From positions 186,001 to 250,000 of the forward strand of contig NZ_NIJF01000083.1 in NCBI RefSeq assembly GCF_003316765.1: a stretch of 64,000 nucleotides of DNA, in the 5' to 3' direction. The notes beneath the pieces are model-generated. The model was given only the letters and a program-made list of their open reading frames with translations, did not search any database and was not told the origin of the DNA. A program made the translations under genes and the position numbers. The number at the start of each line of letters is the position of its first letter. Within the stretch, counting starts at the first letter, position 1. The stretch comes from Bacillus sp. P14.5 (GTDB taxonomy: Bacteria; Bacillota; Bacilli; Bacillales; Bacillaceae_B). Shown here in pieces: positions 1-8,684 of this stretch.

Positions 1-392
1 AGTATGGCATCCAATGCATATTTCCCTGGACCTGTAAGCGCAAGACCCACTGAAACTGCCAGTAATGCAAGGTTGTATTCATAGCCATTATTTGTGGACC
101 AATAACCGTTTGCATAGTGGACTTTCACAATGGCCGCCAACATAGTGATGGCTATCAAAGTTCCAGCAAGCGGGGTAAGAAGTCCCAGTACAAAGAAAAT
201 GCCTCCGACAAATTCAGCAAGTCCTGCCAAAAGCGCCATTAACTTTCCAGGTTTCATTCCTAGAGACTCCAGCCATCCTCCTGTTCCTTCCAAACCATAT
301 CCGCCAAACCAGCCAAACAGTTTCTGTGCTCCATGGGCAAAAAACGAAAGACCTATCACCAATCTAATAATTAATAAACCTGTGTCCAACAT
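1..392 (-). CDS. DoxX family membrane protein (3' part outside window)
   Basis: Reading the minus strand from ATG at 392 gives MLDTGLLIIRLVIGLSFFAHG and then KLFGWFGGYGLEGTGGWLES, typical of DoxX/YqjF-type small integral membrane proteins (about 130-150 aa, four membrane helices). The frame stays open to the window edge (about 130 codons), so only the extreme C-terminus can be missing. An AGGAGG-type ribosome binding site lies 5-10 bases upstream of the ATG. DoxX proteins are linked to redox or thiol stress in some bacteria, but the substrate here is unknown. Family call is firm, function is not. Confidence 0.85.
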   Translation of the reverse strand, partial: MLDTGLLIIRLVIGLSFFAHGAQKLFGWFGGYGLEGTGGWLESLGMKPGKLMALLAGLAEFVGGIFFVLGLLTPLAGTLIAITMLAAIVKVHYANGYWSTNNGYEYNLALLAVSVGLALTGPGKYALDAI

Positions 393-697
393 ACCTATTC
401 CTCCTGAAATTATATTTTGAATTCGAGATATCTTATTAAATTTTTTTCATGTAATCTCTTCAAATTAGTTTAATTTATTATTTGGCTTATCATTTTATAA
501 TTGTACGTTACCTCGCTAATCTTACCTTCAAATCTAGTTACATCAGTAGTATCGAGAGTTACATTTTTGAGTTGGCTTACATTTGCAGCCTGTTTCAATA
601 TGGAAGGATAAAAAGTTTTTTTTAGATAAAAAAGCGGGAATTAATAGAGTATATAGAACTATATTAGTAGTGGATGAAAATTATGGGGGGGGCTATT
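393..697. other. Intergenic region between divergent doxX and amidase genes
   Basis: About 300 AT-rich bases separating two divergent genes. It must hold both promoters, but I see no convincing -35/-10 pair, operator or hairpin. A run of G residues (686-691) just before the amidase ATG at 698 acts as the ribosome binding site. Confidence 0.5.
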
Positions 698-2191
698 ATG
701 CTTGATGAATATGATAAGTACGATGGATTAGGACTTGCCGCTTTAGTAAAAGAAGGTGATGTCAGTCCCGATGAACTTCTTTCTTCAGCTATTGATCGAA
801 TCGAGAAATTAAATCCTGGTTTAAATGCGGTCATCAACAAGATGTATGAGGAAGCTCAAAAGGCTTTGAAAACCATTGACCTGAATCGGACATTTGCAGG
901 AGTACCAATCTTATTAAAAAATGCCCAGCAGGATATAAAAGGCCAGCCCCTGTCAATCGGTTCCAAGGTTTTATCTAACTATATAAGTGACGCAGATGCT
1001 GAGTATGTAAATCGCATAAAGAGTACCGGTGCCATCATCTTGGGACAAACCAACGTTCCTGAATTTGCGCTTTTAGGTATTACGGAACCACAGCACTATG
1101 GACCATCCAGAAATCCCTGGAATCTTAATCATACACCCGGGGGGTCCAGTGGAGGATCCGCTGCGGCAGTAGCTTCTGGAATGGTTCCCATTGCAGGTGG
1201 CAACGATGGAGGCGGCTCCATACGGATCCCTGCCGCTTTCACAGGTTTATTTGGTATGAAACCCACTAGGGGAAGAACACCGGTGGGACCTAAGAAAGGA
1301 CGATCCTGGCAAGGTGCATCCGTCGATCATATACTAAGCAGAACAGTCAGGGATAGTGCAGCGATGCTGGATGAGACCCAAGGCCTTGAAAAGACAGCCG
1401 CTTTTCATATACCTGAGTTCACCGGCTCCTATTTACAATCAGTAAATACCCCTTTAGATAAAGGTCTTAAAATTGCCTTCTCATGCGAATCACCAATTGG
1501 CACAAAAGTGCATCCTCAATGCAAGGAAGCCGTTATAAACACAGTAAAATTACTAGAGGATATGGGATTTGCGATCGAAGAAAAACCCCCTCATATCGAT
1601 GGAATGAAACTGGCCGGAAGCTATATGACCATGTACTTTGGAGAAGTGGCCGCACAAATAGTAAATGCAGAAATTATCACCGGAAGAAATATAAGCATGA
1701 AGGATGTAGAGCCTTCGACTTGGCTTCTGAACCAGCTTGGCAAAACCATTTCTGCAGGAGAGTTTGTACAAGCTTTGCAGGTGTGGGATGACTCTGCAAG
1801 AATTATGGAGGCCTTTCACGAGGATTATACTTTTTACATTACACCGACCACCGCTTTTCCTCCTTCTAAAATTGGAGAATTGAACCCTTCAACACTGGAA
1901 GTCTTTTTGATGAAGGTAGTAGGAGCAACTAATTCCGCTGGTTTATTGAAAAAAAGCGGCTTTGTTGATGAATTGGCTTCTAGAAGCCTTGAAAGGACCC
2001 CTTTCACTCAATTAGCCAACCTATCCGGCCAGCCAGCTATGTCACTGCCAATGCACACTACAGAAGAGGGCCTGCCTTGCGGTGTTCAAGTGATGGCTGC
2101 CCGGGGAAGAGAAGATCTGTTATTCAGGCTGGCCGGAGAGGTCGAAAAATGCAGCTTATGGAAAGACCTGAGTCCTCCACTGAATCCCTAA
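698..2191 (+). CDS. Amidase signature family hydrolase
   Basis: A 497-residue amidase-signature enzyme that should hydrolyse a C-N amide bond; the substrate cannot be read from sequence, though the overall look resembles 6-aminohexanoate-cyclic-dimer-hydrolase-like amidases. The Ser-cisSer-Lys triad is visible: Lys74 in LLKN, Ser150 in the GGSSGGS glycine/serine signature, Ser174 in GGGSIRIP. The Ser150-Ser174 spacing of 24 equals that in fatty acid amide hydrolase. I chose ATG 698 (MLDEYDKY) over an upstream ATG at 674 because the G-rich ribosome binding site lies between them. No signal peptide, so cytoplasmic. Monocistronic, ending at a shared hairpin terminator. Confidence 0.9.
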   Translation: MLDEYDKYDGLGLAALVKEGDVSPDELLSSAIDRIEKLNPGLNAVINKMYEEAQKALKTIDLNRTFAGVPILLKNAQQDIKGQPLSIGSKVLSNYISDADAEYVNRIKSTGAIILGQTNVPEFALLGITEPQHYGPSRNPWNLNHTPGGSSGGSAAAVASGMVPIAGGNDGGGSIRIPAAFTGLFGMKPTRGRTPVGPKKGRSWQGASVDHILSRTVRDSAAMLDETQGLEKTAAFHIPEFTGSYLQSVNTPLDKGLKIAFSCESPIGTKVHPQCKEAVINTVKLLEDMGFAIEEKPPHIDGMKLAGSYMTMYFGEVAAQIVNAEIITGRNISMKDVEPSTWLLNQLGKTISAGEFVQALQVWDDSARIMEAFHEDYTFYITPTTAFPPSKIGELNPSTLEVFLMKVVGATNSAGLLKKSGFVDELASRSLERTPFTQLANLSGQPAMSLPMHTTEEGLPCGVQVMAARGREDLLFRLAGEVEKCSLWKDLSPPLNP

Positions 2192-2288
2192 ACGATCAGC
2201 CGGGACATTACACGCAACTTGTTTAAAGCTCATTTTTCCTACAATATTTTTATCTTATAACTTTAGGGTCGCCTCATACTTCTGCATC

Positions 2289-2322
2289 CAAAAAAGCAGC
2301 TGAGTAAATTCAGCTGCTTTCT
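2289..2322. terminator. Bidirectional terminator between amidase and kinase genes
   Basis: Perfect stem AAAGCAGCTGA/TCAGCTGCTTT with a short AT loop, flanked by an A-run on the left and T-rich sequence on the right. It sits between two convergent stop codons and can serve both. Confidence 0.85.
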
Positions 2323-3761
2323 TAGCATTCTTTATAAGGGAAAATCACTGTAAAAGCAGTTCCCTGCCCTTCCACACTGTCGATATGAAGTTCACCTCCA
2401 TATTCCTTAAGAATCCTGTTGCAGATTGTCAAGCCAAGACCTGTTCCCGTTCCTTTAGTCGTGAAGAAGGGTTCGTTGATCTGTCCAATTAAACTTTTAG
2501 GTATCCCGCATCCCTCATCTGTTACAGCTGCTTTCACCCAGGCTTTTTCAACAGACATGGCAACAGACACACGTCCTCCCCCTTCCATTGATTCTATTGC
2601 ATTCTTCATTATGTTGATGAAGACTTGCTTAATTTGCTGCTTATCACACAGGATAGCGATTTCCTGTACTTCAATAATGTTATGAATAACCACATTTTTT
2701 AATGTTGCTTGAGGTTCAAGGAGCGTAATTACTTCTTCAATCAGAGCAACTAGGTTATGCTGCGAGCGGATGATAGCCTGAGATTTGGAGAGTGAAAGCA
2801 TCTCACCTGTGATTCTTTCTATCTTGTCTATTTCTTCTCTCATAATTTCGGCATACCTTTTGTTTTCCTCAGGAATTTTGTGCTCCAGCAGCTGCAAAAA
2901 ACCTTTGATTGATGTTAGCGGATTACGGATTTCATGGGCAATGCCGGCGGACAGCTGTCCGGCAGTCAATAATTTTTCGTTTTTCACTATATGTTCATGC
3001 TGCTGTTTATTTTCTGTTATATCTCTCAAAATCACCTGCAGTGAAGGCTTGTTATCTATATTGAAGGGCATGACCACAGATTCAACGAACCTGCTGGTGC
3101 CATCAAGCCGAATAAATTCCCGCTCCACCCTTTCGGCGGGCACTTCTGGATGATCAATGACTCTTATTGTCCTTTGGAGGACATCCTCATGATCTCTCCG
3201 ATGGATAAAATCAAGAACAGATCTGCCGATGATCTCGCTTTCATGCTCTGCTCCAAAAAGCTTCAGTCCAGCCTTATTAATATATTGGAAAATATTATCC
3301 GTAACCAAAGCAACAGTGTCAATAGAATTGTCAATCAGCGTTTGATAGTGCTTCTTTTGCATCAGGTACCTATGTTGGAGTGTACTGCTTTCGCTTGAAT
3401 CCTTCACTATGATATAGTCCAGCTTTTCACCATTCACAGTGATTTTTGACACTACCGTTTCAATTTCCAGCACATTACCTCTCAACGTCAATATATTTTT
3501 CAGGGAACTGCTTTGAGGAACATCCCTTTTTAGCAAGGCCAATTCTTTTAATGTGTGCTGATAAGAAGTTTTGTGAGTGAAATCAATTACATGTTTCCCT
3601 CTTATATGCTCAAGATCCTCTGCTTCCAAAAGCCTCAGCGCATGTTTATTTGCAAATAGAAAGATTCCATCCCTGCCGAGAAGGACAGGAAACGGAGTAG
3701 CTTCCATTGCATTCATGACAGTTGTTTTCTGCTGTAATATCTGTTGATCATTTTGATTCAT
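2322..3761 (-). CDS. PAS-domain sensor histidine kinase (sporulation-kinase type)
   Basis: A 479-residue soluble histidine kinase. Order: three PAS-like segments in the N-terminal 260 residues (including HVIDFTHKTSY and FDFIHRRDHEDV-like PAS cores), then HisKA with phospho-acceptor His in AHEIRNPLTSIKGFLQLL, then HATPase_c with N box (NIMKNAIESM), DEGCGIP and GTGLGL boxes. There are no membrane helices, and no response regulator is adjacent, as is usual for Bacillus KinA/KinE-type phosphorelay kinases that feed Spo0F. Start chosen at ATG 3761 (MNQNDQQ) because AGGGTG lies 8 bases upstream; upstream ATG/GTG codons lack a good site. The phosphorelay role is inference from architecture. Confidence 0.85.
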   Translation of the reverse strand: MNQNDQQILQQKTTVMNAMEATPFPVLLGRDGIFLFANKHALRLLEAEDLEHIRGKHVIDFTHKTSYQHTLKELALLKRDVPQSSSLKNILTLRGNVLEIETVVSKITVNGEKLDYIIVKDSSESSTLQHRYLMQKKHYQTLIDNSIDTVALVTDNIFQYINKAGLKLFGAEHESEIIGRSVLDFIHRRDHEDVLQRTIRVIDHPEVPAERVEREFIRLDGTSRFVESVVMPFNIDNKPSLQVILRDITENKQQHEHIVKNEKLLTAGQLSAGIAHEIRNPLTSIKGFLQLLEHKIPEENKRYAEIMREEIDKIERITGEMLSLSKSQAIIRSQHNLVALIEEVITLLEPQATLKNVVIHNIIEVQEIAILCDKQQIKQVFINIMKNAIESMEGGGRVSVAMSVEKAWVKAAVTDEGCGIPKSLIGQINEPFFTTKGTGTGLGLTICNRILKEYGGELHIDSVEGQGTAFTVIFPYKEC

Positions 3762-4139
3762 TTCCATAACACCCTGTCTTCTTTTCATATTATTCACAGT
3801 ATACCATTTATTGCCTCAGGGCAGACCATGAATTGACAGTCAGTTCTAATTTGTTCAATGATCAGAATGAACGAACTTGATGTGCTCTCAAGATTGGGCT
3901 TTATAAATTTAATAGCTTGATTGTCTGCTCGCTCTCTTCAGGAGGGATAGGAGGCAGCAGTCAGAATTCCAAAATAGATATTCAAAAATGCCGGTGAATC
4001 ACTCCCTCAATAGAGAAACAATATTTGCTGACTGCCCTCTTCTAAAAACGTTTCACCCATTCTCAAAAAACACCAGATAAACGACACTATTGTCGTTATA
4101 AGTGGAGGCACTCTAGGGCATACAAAACTAAGACAGAAC
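3762..4139. other. Intergenic region upstream of the decayed MFS gene
   Basis: About 380 bases with no convincing ORF, hairpin terminator or RNA gene on either strand. It should contain the promoter of the kinase gene reading leftward. The right part may be further decayed coding sequence related to the MFS pseudogene, but I could not align it. Confidence 0.4.
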
Positions 4140-5229
4140 AAAAGTTTTATTACTTTGATTACGGCTCAAGCAATTTCCAGCAGAGGTGATTGGTTAAGGA
4201 TTGTAGCAATCATTATACCTGTTGGGTTAAAATGGAAACAACAACCATGCAGATATCTCTGAGTATACTAAGTCTTGCCTTGCCAATGGCTTTATTAGGA
4301 CCAGTATCCGAAATTACGGCCGACAGGATGGATCGATAAACATTATGATCGCCTCTGATGTTTTAAGAGGATTTCTCATTCTCCTGCTGACTCTTGCAAA
4401 CATTGTTTGGATGGTCTATGTAATATTTTTCTCTATGAGAATTTTTTTATCTTAAAAAGTTAAGAGAATTGGTGCAGGATGCAAAAATTAAGGGAGCGAT
4501 GCCCTTCACTTCGATGAACGATTCGAGCACTAAAGTACTGAGACTGCTGGTCAGTGGTATAGTGGTATCTTCATTCGGTACCTACAATGTTTTTATATCG
4601 ATTCAGCGACTTTTTTCCTTTCTGCCTTCCTGATTATTCTGTTGCCGTAAACGGCGGGAGATTCACATTACAAAATAGAGCAAAGCCAGCAGGCACCTTC
4701 TTTCAAAGAAGAGTTCAAGGCAGGATTCAATTTCATCAGGCAGTGCAGTTATCATATTTACGGTTTGTTTCTGTTAGGAGTCAGTTTATTGATCCCGCAG
4801 CTATCCGATTCTCAAATTATTGTGCTTTTTCGCAAACTGACAAATGTGTCACCCGATTTATTCGATTATGCCGTAACCGCATCTGGGTTAGGAATGCTCT
4901 ATACCGGCATCTATTTTTAAAAAAGACTGTTTATAATGCTTACTTATATGTGTCTGGGTGTATGGGGAATTGGAAAAGGATTCGGGGTAATGGCAGGACT
5001 TATCTACTTTGATCTAGCCTATTCTATTGTCTGTATTCCAGCGCTTGCCTTGTTGGTGGAAATCTCTGCAGGGATTGTATTCACCCCTTTTCATGCGGCA
5101 GTACAAGAGAAAACGACTGTGCATATGATGGGGAGAGTCAGTTGTGTTATCACTAGCATAAGAACAACTGCTACGATCCTATTGCTGAAGTATTTAAGGT
5201 GGGTCTTGGGGCTAAAGGAAGAAAAATAG
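4140..5229 (+). pseudogene. Decayed MFS transporter gene
   Basis: Conceptual translation in shifting frames yields consecutive pieces of a major facilitator superfamily permease: AQAISSRGDWLRIVAI, then LALPMALLGPVS with the motif-A-like region, then GLFLLGVSLLIPQLSDSQIIVLF, then LGVWGIGKGFGVMAGLIYFDLAY and FHAAVQEKTTVHMMGRV. The order matches an MFS protein of roughly 400 residues, but several frameshifts and in-frame stops break it and the last membrane helices are degraded. Unlike the other interrupted genes in the window, this one has many lesions, so it is a genuine pseudogene. Confidence 0.85.
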
Positions 5230-5235
5230 AGAGTA

Positions 5236-5277
5236 GTGGTGCCAGGCACAAATTAATCAATTTGTGCCTGGCACCAC
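5236..5277. repeat. Perfect 19-bp inverted repeat, GTGCCAGGCAC type
   Basis: Arms GTGGTGCCAGGCACAAATT (5236-5254) and its exact reverse complement (5259-5277) with a 4-base loop. There is no U-tract on either side, so it is not an ordinary intrinsic terminator. Short hairpins built on GTGCCTGGCAC are, to my knowledge, common in Bacillaceae intergenic DNA. It lies right after the MFS pseudogene. Confidence 0.8.
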
Positions 5278-5310
5278 CCTACTGACTTCTATGAAATCCT
5301 TTTAAAATAT

Positions 5311-5448
5311 TCAGCAGCATTTATTCTTTTCGAGTGTTCCGCAGCAAGGTGTATCTTCTTTGGATGGAGCCGCTTCTTCAATGATTATGCTGCAGCAATC
5401 TTTAGATTTACCACTTTTAGTCATCATTAACTTCTTAAGAATATTCAT
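5311..5448 (-). CDS. 45-aa cysteine-rich small protein, ArsR-regulon member
   Basis: ATG at 5448, stop at 5311-5313. The protein MNILKKLMMTKSGKSKDCC continues to a C-terminal TPCCGTLEKNKCC, giving three CC pairs in 45 residues. A ribosome binding site GGAGATGG precedes the ATG. I do not recognise a named family; the CC pairs suggest binding of thiophilic metal or metalloid. Two AATCAA-N6-TTGATT dyads identical in form to those before arsR and the permease lie directly upstream (5463-5480, 5525-5542), so it is very likely controlled by the ArsR protein encoded divergently at 5829. Confidence 0.75.
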   Translation of the reverse strand: MNILKKLMMTKSGKSKDCCSIIIEEAAPSKEDTPCCGTLEKNKCC

Positions 5449-5462
5449 TTTTCCATCTCCTT

Positions 5463-5542
5463 AATCAACTTATTTTGATTTATACTTTAAATATATTCTT
5501 TGCTCTATCCGTTTGCAACTACTTAATCAAAAAAAGTTGATT
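5463..5542 (-). promoter_or_regulatory. Two ArsR-type operators before the Cys-rich gene
   Basis: Two perfect 6+6 dyads, AATCAA-N6-TTGATT, at 5463-5480 and 5525-5542, upstream of the leftward 45-aa gene. The same half-sites recur at 5735-5751 and 6377-6415. The pattern and its sharing by three transcripts are seen directly; binding by the adjacent ArsR is inferred. Confidence 0.7.
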
Positions 5543-5734
5543 TTTTACCTATATAGACAATTAGTTCTGAAAGAAACAATGATTGGGCATTGATTTTTGT
5601 AGATTACTTGGAGAAACGGAAACCAAATTCCCTCTCCATAGCCCTCGAGTGAAAATCAACTTGCCATCCTATGCTCGTTTATATAAATGTATTTTTACCA
5701 TACTTCATTCCCTCTTTTACTGAAAAAAATAATA

Positions 5735-5751
5735 AATCAATTTTTTTGATT
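5735..5751 (+). promoter_or_regulatory. ArsR-type operator before arsR
   Basis: Dyad AATCAA-N5-TTGATT about 80 bases upstream of the arsR start; flanking bases extend the symmetry to 8-bp arms (TAAATCAA/TTGATTAA, 7 of 8 matched). Spacer is 5 rather than 6, so the half-sites sit slightly differently from the other copies. Probably autoregulatory. Confidence 0.65.
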
Positions 5752-5782
5752 AAACCCATTGACTTATGTAAATTCTGGAATT

Positions 5783-5798
5783 ATGATGAATACATCAA
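5783..5798. repeat. Second dyad type ATGATG-N4-CATCA(A/T), copy 1
   Basis: ATGATGAATACATCAA, embedded in a longer stretch that resembles the sequence around 6221-6236, where the dyad is perfect (ATGATG-AGTA-CATCAT). One copy precedes arsR and one follows it. It could be the operator of another regulator or a remnant of duplication. Confidence 0.5.
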
Positions 5799-5828
5799 GT
5801 AAATTTGATAAAAGAAGGTGAGATTAGG

Positions 5829-6155
5829 ATGAGTAGTCGTCAAGAAATGAAAGATACACCCAAGGTTGAAATGTTTGAAGCTTATGAACGGAAATTCAAA
5901 GCCCTGGCTGATAAGAAAAGGCTGCATATAATGAATATCCTTACAGAGAAAGGTGAAATGTGTGTGTGTGATCTTGCACCACTAGTGGAAATGACTCAAT
6001 CCAAACTTTCATATCATCTCAAGATACTGCTTGATGCAAATGTAATCTTGAAAGAAACCAGGGGAACCTGGAGTTATTATCAGTTAAACCAACAAGAAAT
6101 CAACCATTTACTATCTGAAGAACTTTGCTGTCTCTTTAGGAAAAACAGTTGTTAA
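5829..6155 (+). CDS. ArsR/SmtB family metal(loid)-responsive repressor
   Basis: A 108-residue winged-helix repressor. The recognition region reads MCVCDLAPLVEMTQSKLSYHLKIL; the CVCD cysteines at the start of the DNA-recognition helix correspond to the As(III)/Sb(III)-binding ELCVCD site of classical ArsR. Additional C-terminal cysteines (ELCCLFRKNSC) may contribute. Start chosen at ATG 5829 (MSSRQ) with AGAAGGTGAG upstream, not the weaker upstream codon. It lies between the Cys-rich gene and the permease, all three with AATCAA/TTGATT operators, so it is the likely local regulator. Arsenic specificity is inference. Confidence 0.85.
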   Translation: MSSRQEMKDTPKVEMFEAYERKFKALADKKRLHIMNILTEKGEMCVCDLAPLVEMTQSKLSYHLKILLDANVILKETRGTWSYYQLNQQEINHLLSEELCCLFRKNSC

Positions 6156-6438
6156 CTTTCACTAGCTGCTTTCTTTAGGCTCTTTTCGTACCTTTGCTGG
6201 CATGTAGTATAAATTCCGAAATGATGAGTACATCATCAGAATTTTCCGGATAAGCAAGAAAGAAAAGAGCTGATCGCCCGTTAAGAGAAAAAAAACCTGA
6301 GTATCAAGGAATAAATATTCCGGCTCATAAGTTTTTTTCAAAATGAATAATTACAAAAACATTTTTTTACTCAATTAATCAATATTTTTTGATTAATTAA
6401 TCAATTTTTTTTGATATAAAGTAGCAGGAGGGTTCATT
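6156..6438 (+). promoter_or_regulatory. Permease promoter region with two tandem ArsR-type operators
   Basis: Contains the perfect dyad ATGATG-AGTA-CATCAT at 6221-6236 and, closer to the gene, two tandem AATCAA-N6-TTGAT(T/A) dyads at 6377-6394 and 6399-6415, 22 bases apart centre to centre (two helical turns). That phasing would let two repressor dimers bind the same face. The ribosome binding site AGCAGGAGGG precedes ATG 6439. Confidence 0.65.
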
Positions 6439-7304
6439 ATGCTGACCGAAACCATCAAAAGTTTTGTATTTATCGCTTTGGAGCTGACACTGCTTTTCAT
6501 TGTCATTTCCTTCTTCATCAGTTTATTTCAAGGGATCATCCCTTATGAGAAAATCGAAAGAAAGCTTTCAGGGAAAAACAAAATACTTGCTGCCCTTGCA
6601 GCGGTACTTTTCGCGTTCGTCACCCCTTTTTGTTCCTGTTCAACGATTCCTATTGTCGTCAATATGCTGAAGCGAAAAATGCCGTTCGGGATTGTGATGA
6701 TTTTTTTATTCTCTTCTCCTGTTCTGGATCCGACCATCTTAACAATTATGGGTGTCCTCTTAGGCTGGAAAGTGACCATTCTATATATCCTGATTACTTC
6801 AGCTCTCTCAATCATCATTGGTTTTCTGCTTGAAAAACTCGGTTTCGAAAAATCTGTAAAGAATGTGGTTATGACTGGGTATAGAGCAGACGAAAAAAAT
6901 TTAATTTCAAACTGGCTTTAACTGAAACAATAAGTTTAATGAGAAGTGTTCTTCCCTATTTGATTGCCGGAGCAGCGATCGGAGCAGTCATCCACGGTTT
7001 GGTACCAACGGAGTTCATTTCTAACCTGTTTGGGAGTGAGAATTGGTGGCTGATCCCTTTGGCGGCAGTACTAGGAATACCTTTATATATCCGTCTGTCC
7101 AGCATGATTCCAATCTCTCAGATACTCATCATGAAAGGAATGGCCCTCGGGCCGGTCATGGCGATGATGATCAGCTCAGCCGGTGCAAGTCTGCCAGAAA
7201 TCATATTGCTAAGGTCCATCTTCAAAAAAGAATTAGTCTTTACATTTGTTCTCTCGGTTGTTGCCATGTCCACTATTTCAGGATTCATTTTTTACTGGAT
7301 CTGA
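6439..7304 (+). CDS. Permease (UPF0718/YraQ type), interrupted by a -1 frameshift
   Basis: Two consecutive frames encode one protein of about 288 residues. The first part (6439-6921) carries FCSCSTIPIVVNML and FLFSSPVLDPTI, the cysteine- and proline-rich motif of the UPF0718 permease family (ArsP-like members export organoarsenicals); the second (in frame through 6939-7304) carries PLYIRLSSMIPISQILI and SSAGASLPEIILL. Eight or so hydrophobic helices in total. The frame is restored by adding one base near 6893-6903; the same site also reads as heptamer A AAT TTA (6897-6903), which permits -1 slippage. Operators upstream suggest ArsR control. I favour a missing base over programmed frameshifting. 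Confidence 0.75.
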
Positions 7305-7365
7305 TTAATAATCGCAGCTATATATGGCGTGAATCGCAACTCCCAAAAACCATGGAGGTGTAAAA

Positions 7366-7566
7366 ATGACAATCAATCATTCAGGAACTTTAGGCAAAGA
7401 TTATTTCATTTCATATCTAAAACTGGTTATGAATTCAAAAGGCTGTACTGCAGAGCAGGCAAAAGACACTGCGTTGAGACAATTTTTCAAAGGAGAACAC
7501 CATATCTATGGCCAGGAAACATACAGCGCATTCTTAGAGGCTTATTCTTTCCTCACTAAAAGATAG
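7366..7566 (+). CDS. 66-aa hypothetical protein downstream of the permease
   Basis: ATG 7366 with a strong GGAGGTG site 6-8 bases upstream. Sequence MTINHSGTLGKDYFISYLKL, with QFFKGEHHIYGQETYSAFLE near the end; soluble, one cysteine. I do not recognise a family. It follows the permease by 62 bases on the same strand and may be co-transcribed with it. Confidence 0.6.
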   Translation: MTINHSGTLGKDYFISYLKLVMNSKGCTAEQAKDTALRQFFKGEHHIYGQETYSAFLEAYSFLTKR

Positions 7567-7839
7567 AGGTTTGCCTCACTCTTATAAAGACAGTTTTCGA
7601 AAAAATCCCAAGTGCTGGATTTCCCCCTGGGTACTACCCTGACAACAAGAAAAAGAAGATTACTCCTGCCTGCTTGAATCTTTATAAGGGCACACTGCTG
7701 AATGGCAATGCAGAATGTTTTTAAACCACAACATAAATCTGCTGAAAACACTGCACAGGACTGAGAAATAAGTGAATTAAACTTTAAAAAGCTATATAAA
7801 AGGACGAAATCTAAAATGATTTCGCCCTTTCTTCCGCTG
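7567..7839. other. Intergenic region with pssA terminator
   Basis: Between convergent genes. Apart from the hairpin at 7798-7832 I see no feature. A longer leftward ORF over this area overlaps pssA in another frame and has no family resemblance, so I leave it out. Confidence 0.4.
7798..7832 (-). terminator. pssA terminator
   Basis: On the minus strand: AAAGGGCGAAATC stem, ATTTTA loop, GATTTCGTCCTTTT, then a T-rich tail. One G-T/mismatch step. Lies immediately after the pssA stop. Confidence 0.75.
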
Positions 7840-8529
7840 TTATTCTCTTTTACTCTTACCTTTAACGAATCGATAAGACAAATAAGCAATGTATAAAGGA
7901 ACAGCCACATAAATCAAATATGGGAACTGCTCATATGTCCCTCTGTAAATGATAAATAATAAACCTGCAATGAATACGGTGATAATCGTACCGTATTTAG
8001 GCAGCGGGATGTCCTTTAAACTTGGAATGCGGACCCTGCTTACCATCAGGAAGCATAGGGCCGTGAATACAACAGTTGTTACTATGTTGGGTATAAGATG
8101 GCCGAAAAGAGTCAGCAGCGCCAAGATTCCTCCGGCTGCAGTAATAGGGACACCTATAAAATAACTCAGGCCCGTTTTATCTGAACTGATGTTGAACCTG
8201 GCCAGTCTGTAAGCACCGAACAAAGGAAACAATCCCGCCACAGCAAATCCCAGCATGCCGAATTGAAAAAAATATGTATAATACACTAAAAAGGAAGGCG
8301 CAACACCGAAAGTAACTATATCCGCCAAAGAATCCAGTTCCTTCCCCAGGACACTATCCGCTTTAAGCATTCTTGCCAGACGCCCATCCATGCTATCAAG
8401 CATCATGCCGATCAATATCAGAATCGCGGCATTTTTGAATTGTCCGTTAGCAGCAAAACCAATGGACAAAAATCCGCAATATAAATTACCCAAAGTAAAC
8501 ATGTTAGGAATGCTTTTCTTAAGTCGCAT
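7840..8529 (-). CDS. pssA: CDP-diacylglycerol--serine O-phosphatidyltransferase
   Basis: Makes phosphatidylserine from CDP-diacylglycerol and serine at the membrane, the first step to phosphatidylethanolamine. The CDP-alcohol phosphatidyltransferase motif DG-x2-AR-x8-G-x3-D-x3-D is complete (DSMDGRLARMLKAD then GKELDSLAD), followed by IVTFGVAP. About six further hydrophobic helices follow, total about 229 residues. The start is uncertain: the conserved part begins at MRLKKSIPNMFTLGNL (8529, GGAGAG 13 bases upstream), while in-frame ATGs at 8574 and 8637 would add a charged N-terminal tail. No decarboxylase gene (psd) is adjacent. Confidence 0.9.
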   Translation of the reverse strand: MRLKKSIPNMFTLGNLYCGFLSIGFAANGQFKNAAILILIGMMLDSMDGRLARMLKADSVLGKELDSLADIVTFGVAPSFLVYYTYFFQFGMLGFAVAGLFPLFGAYRLARFNISSDKTGLSYFIGVPITAAGGILALLTLFGHLIPNIVTTVVFTALCFLMVSRVRIPSLKDIPLPKYGTIITVFIAGLLFIIYRGTYEQFPYLIYVAVPLYIAYLSYRFVKGKSKRE

Positions 8530-8684
8530 TTTGTATTTTTCACTCTCCGTAAGATTCTTTCTAATTTCTATCATTATACCATTAAAAATAACTCGCTCAC
8601 CCTTTTCTTTTGATTTGGCTTTTTCAAATTGGGTCATTTATTATAGTAATAAGTATTTGATTTTTAACTGAACGGAGGAAAAGC

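Noticed and set aside
7542..7910. 122-codon leftward ORF across the pssA terminator
   Set aside because: Overlaps pssA in another frame and crosses its terminator hairpin; no ribosome binding site.
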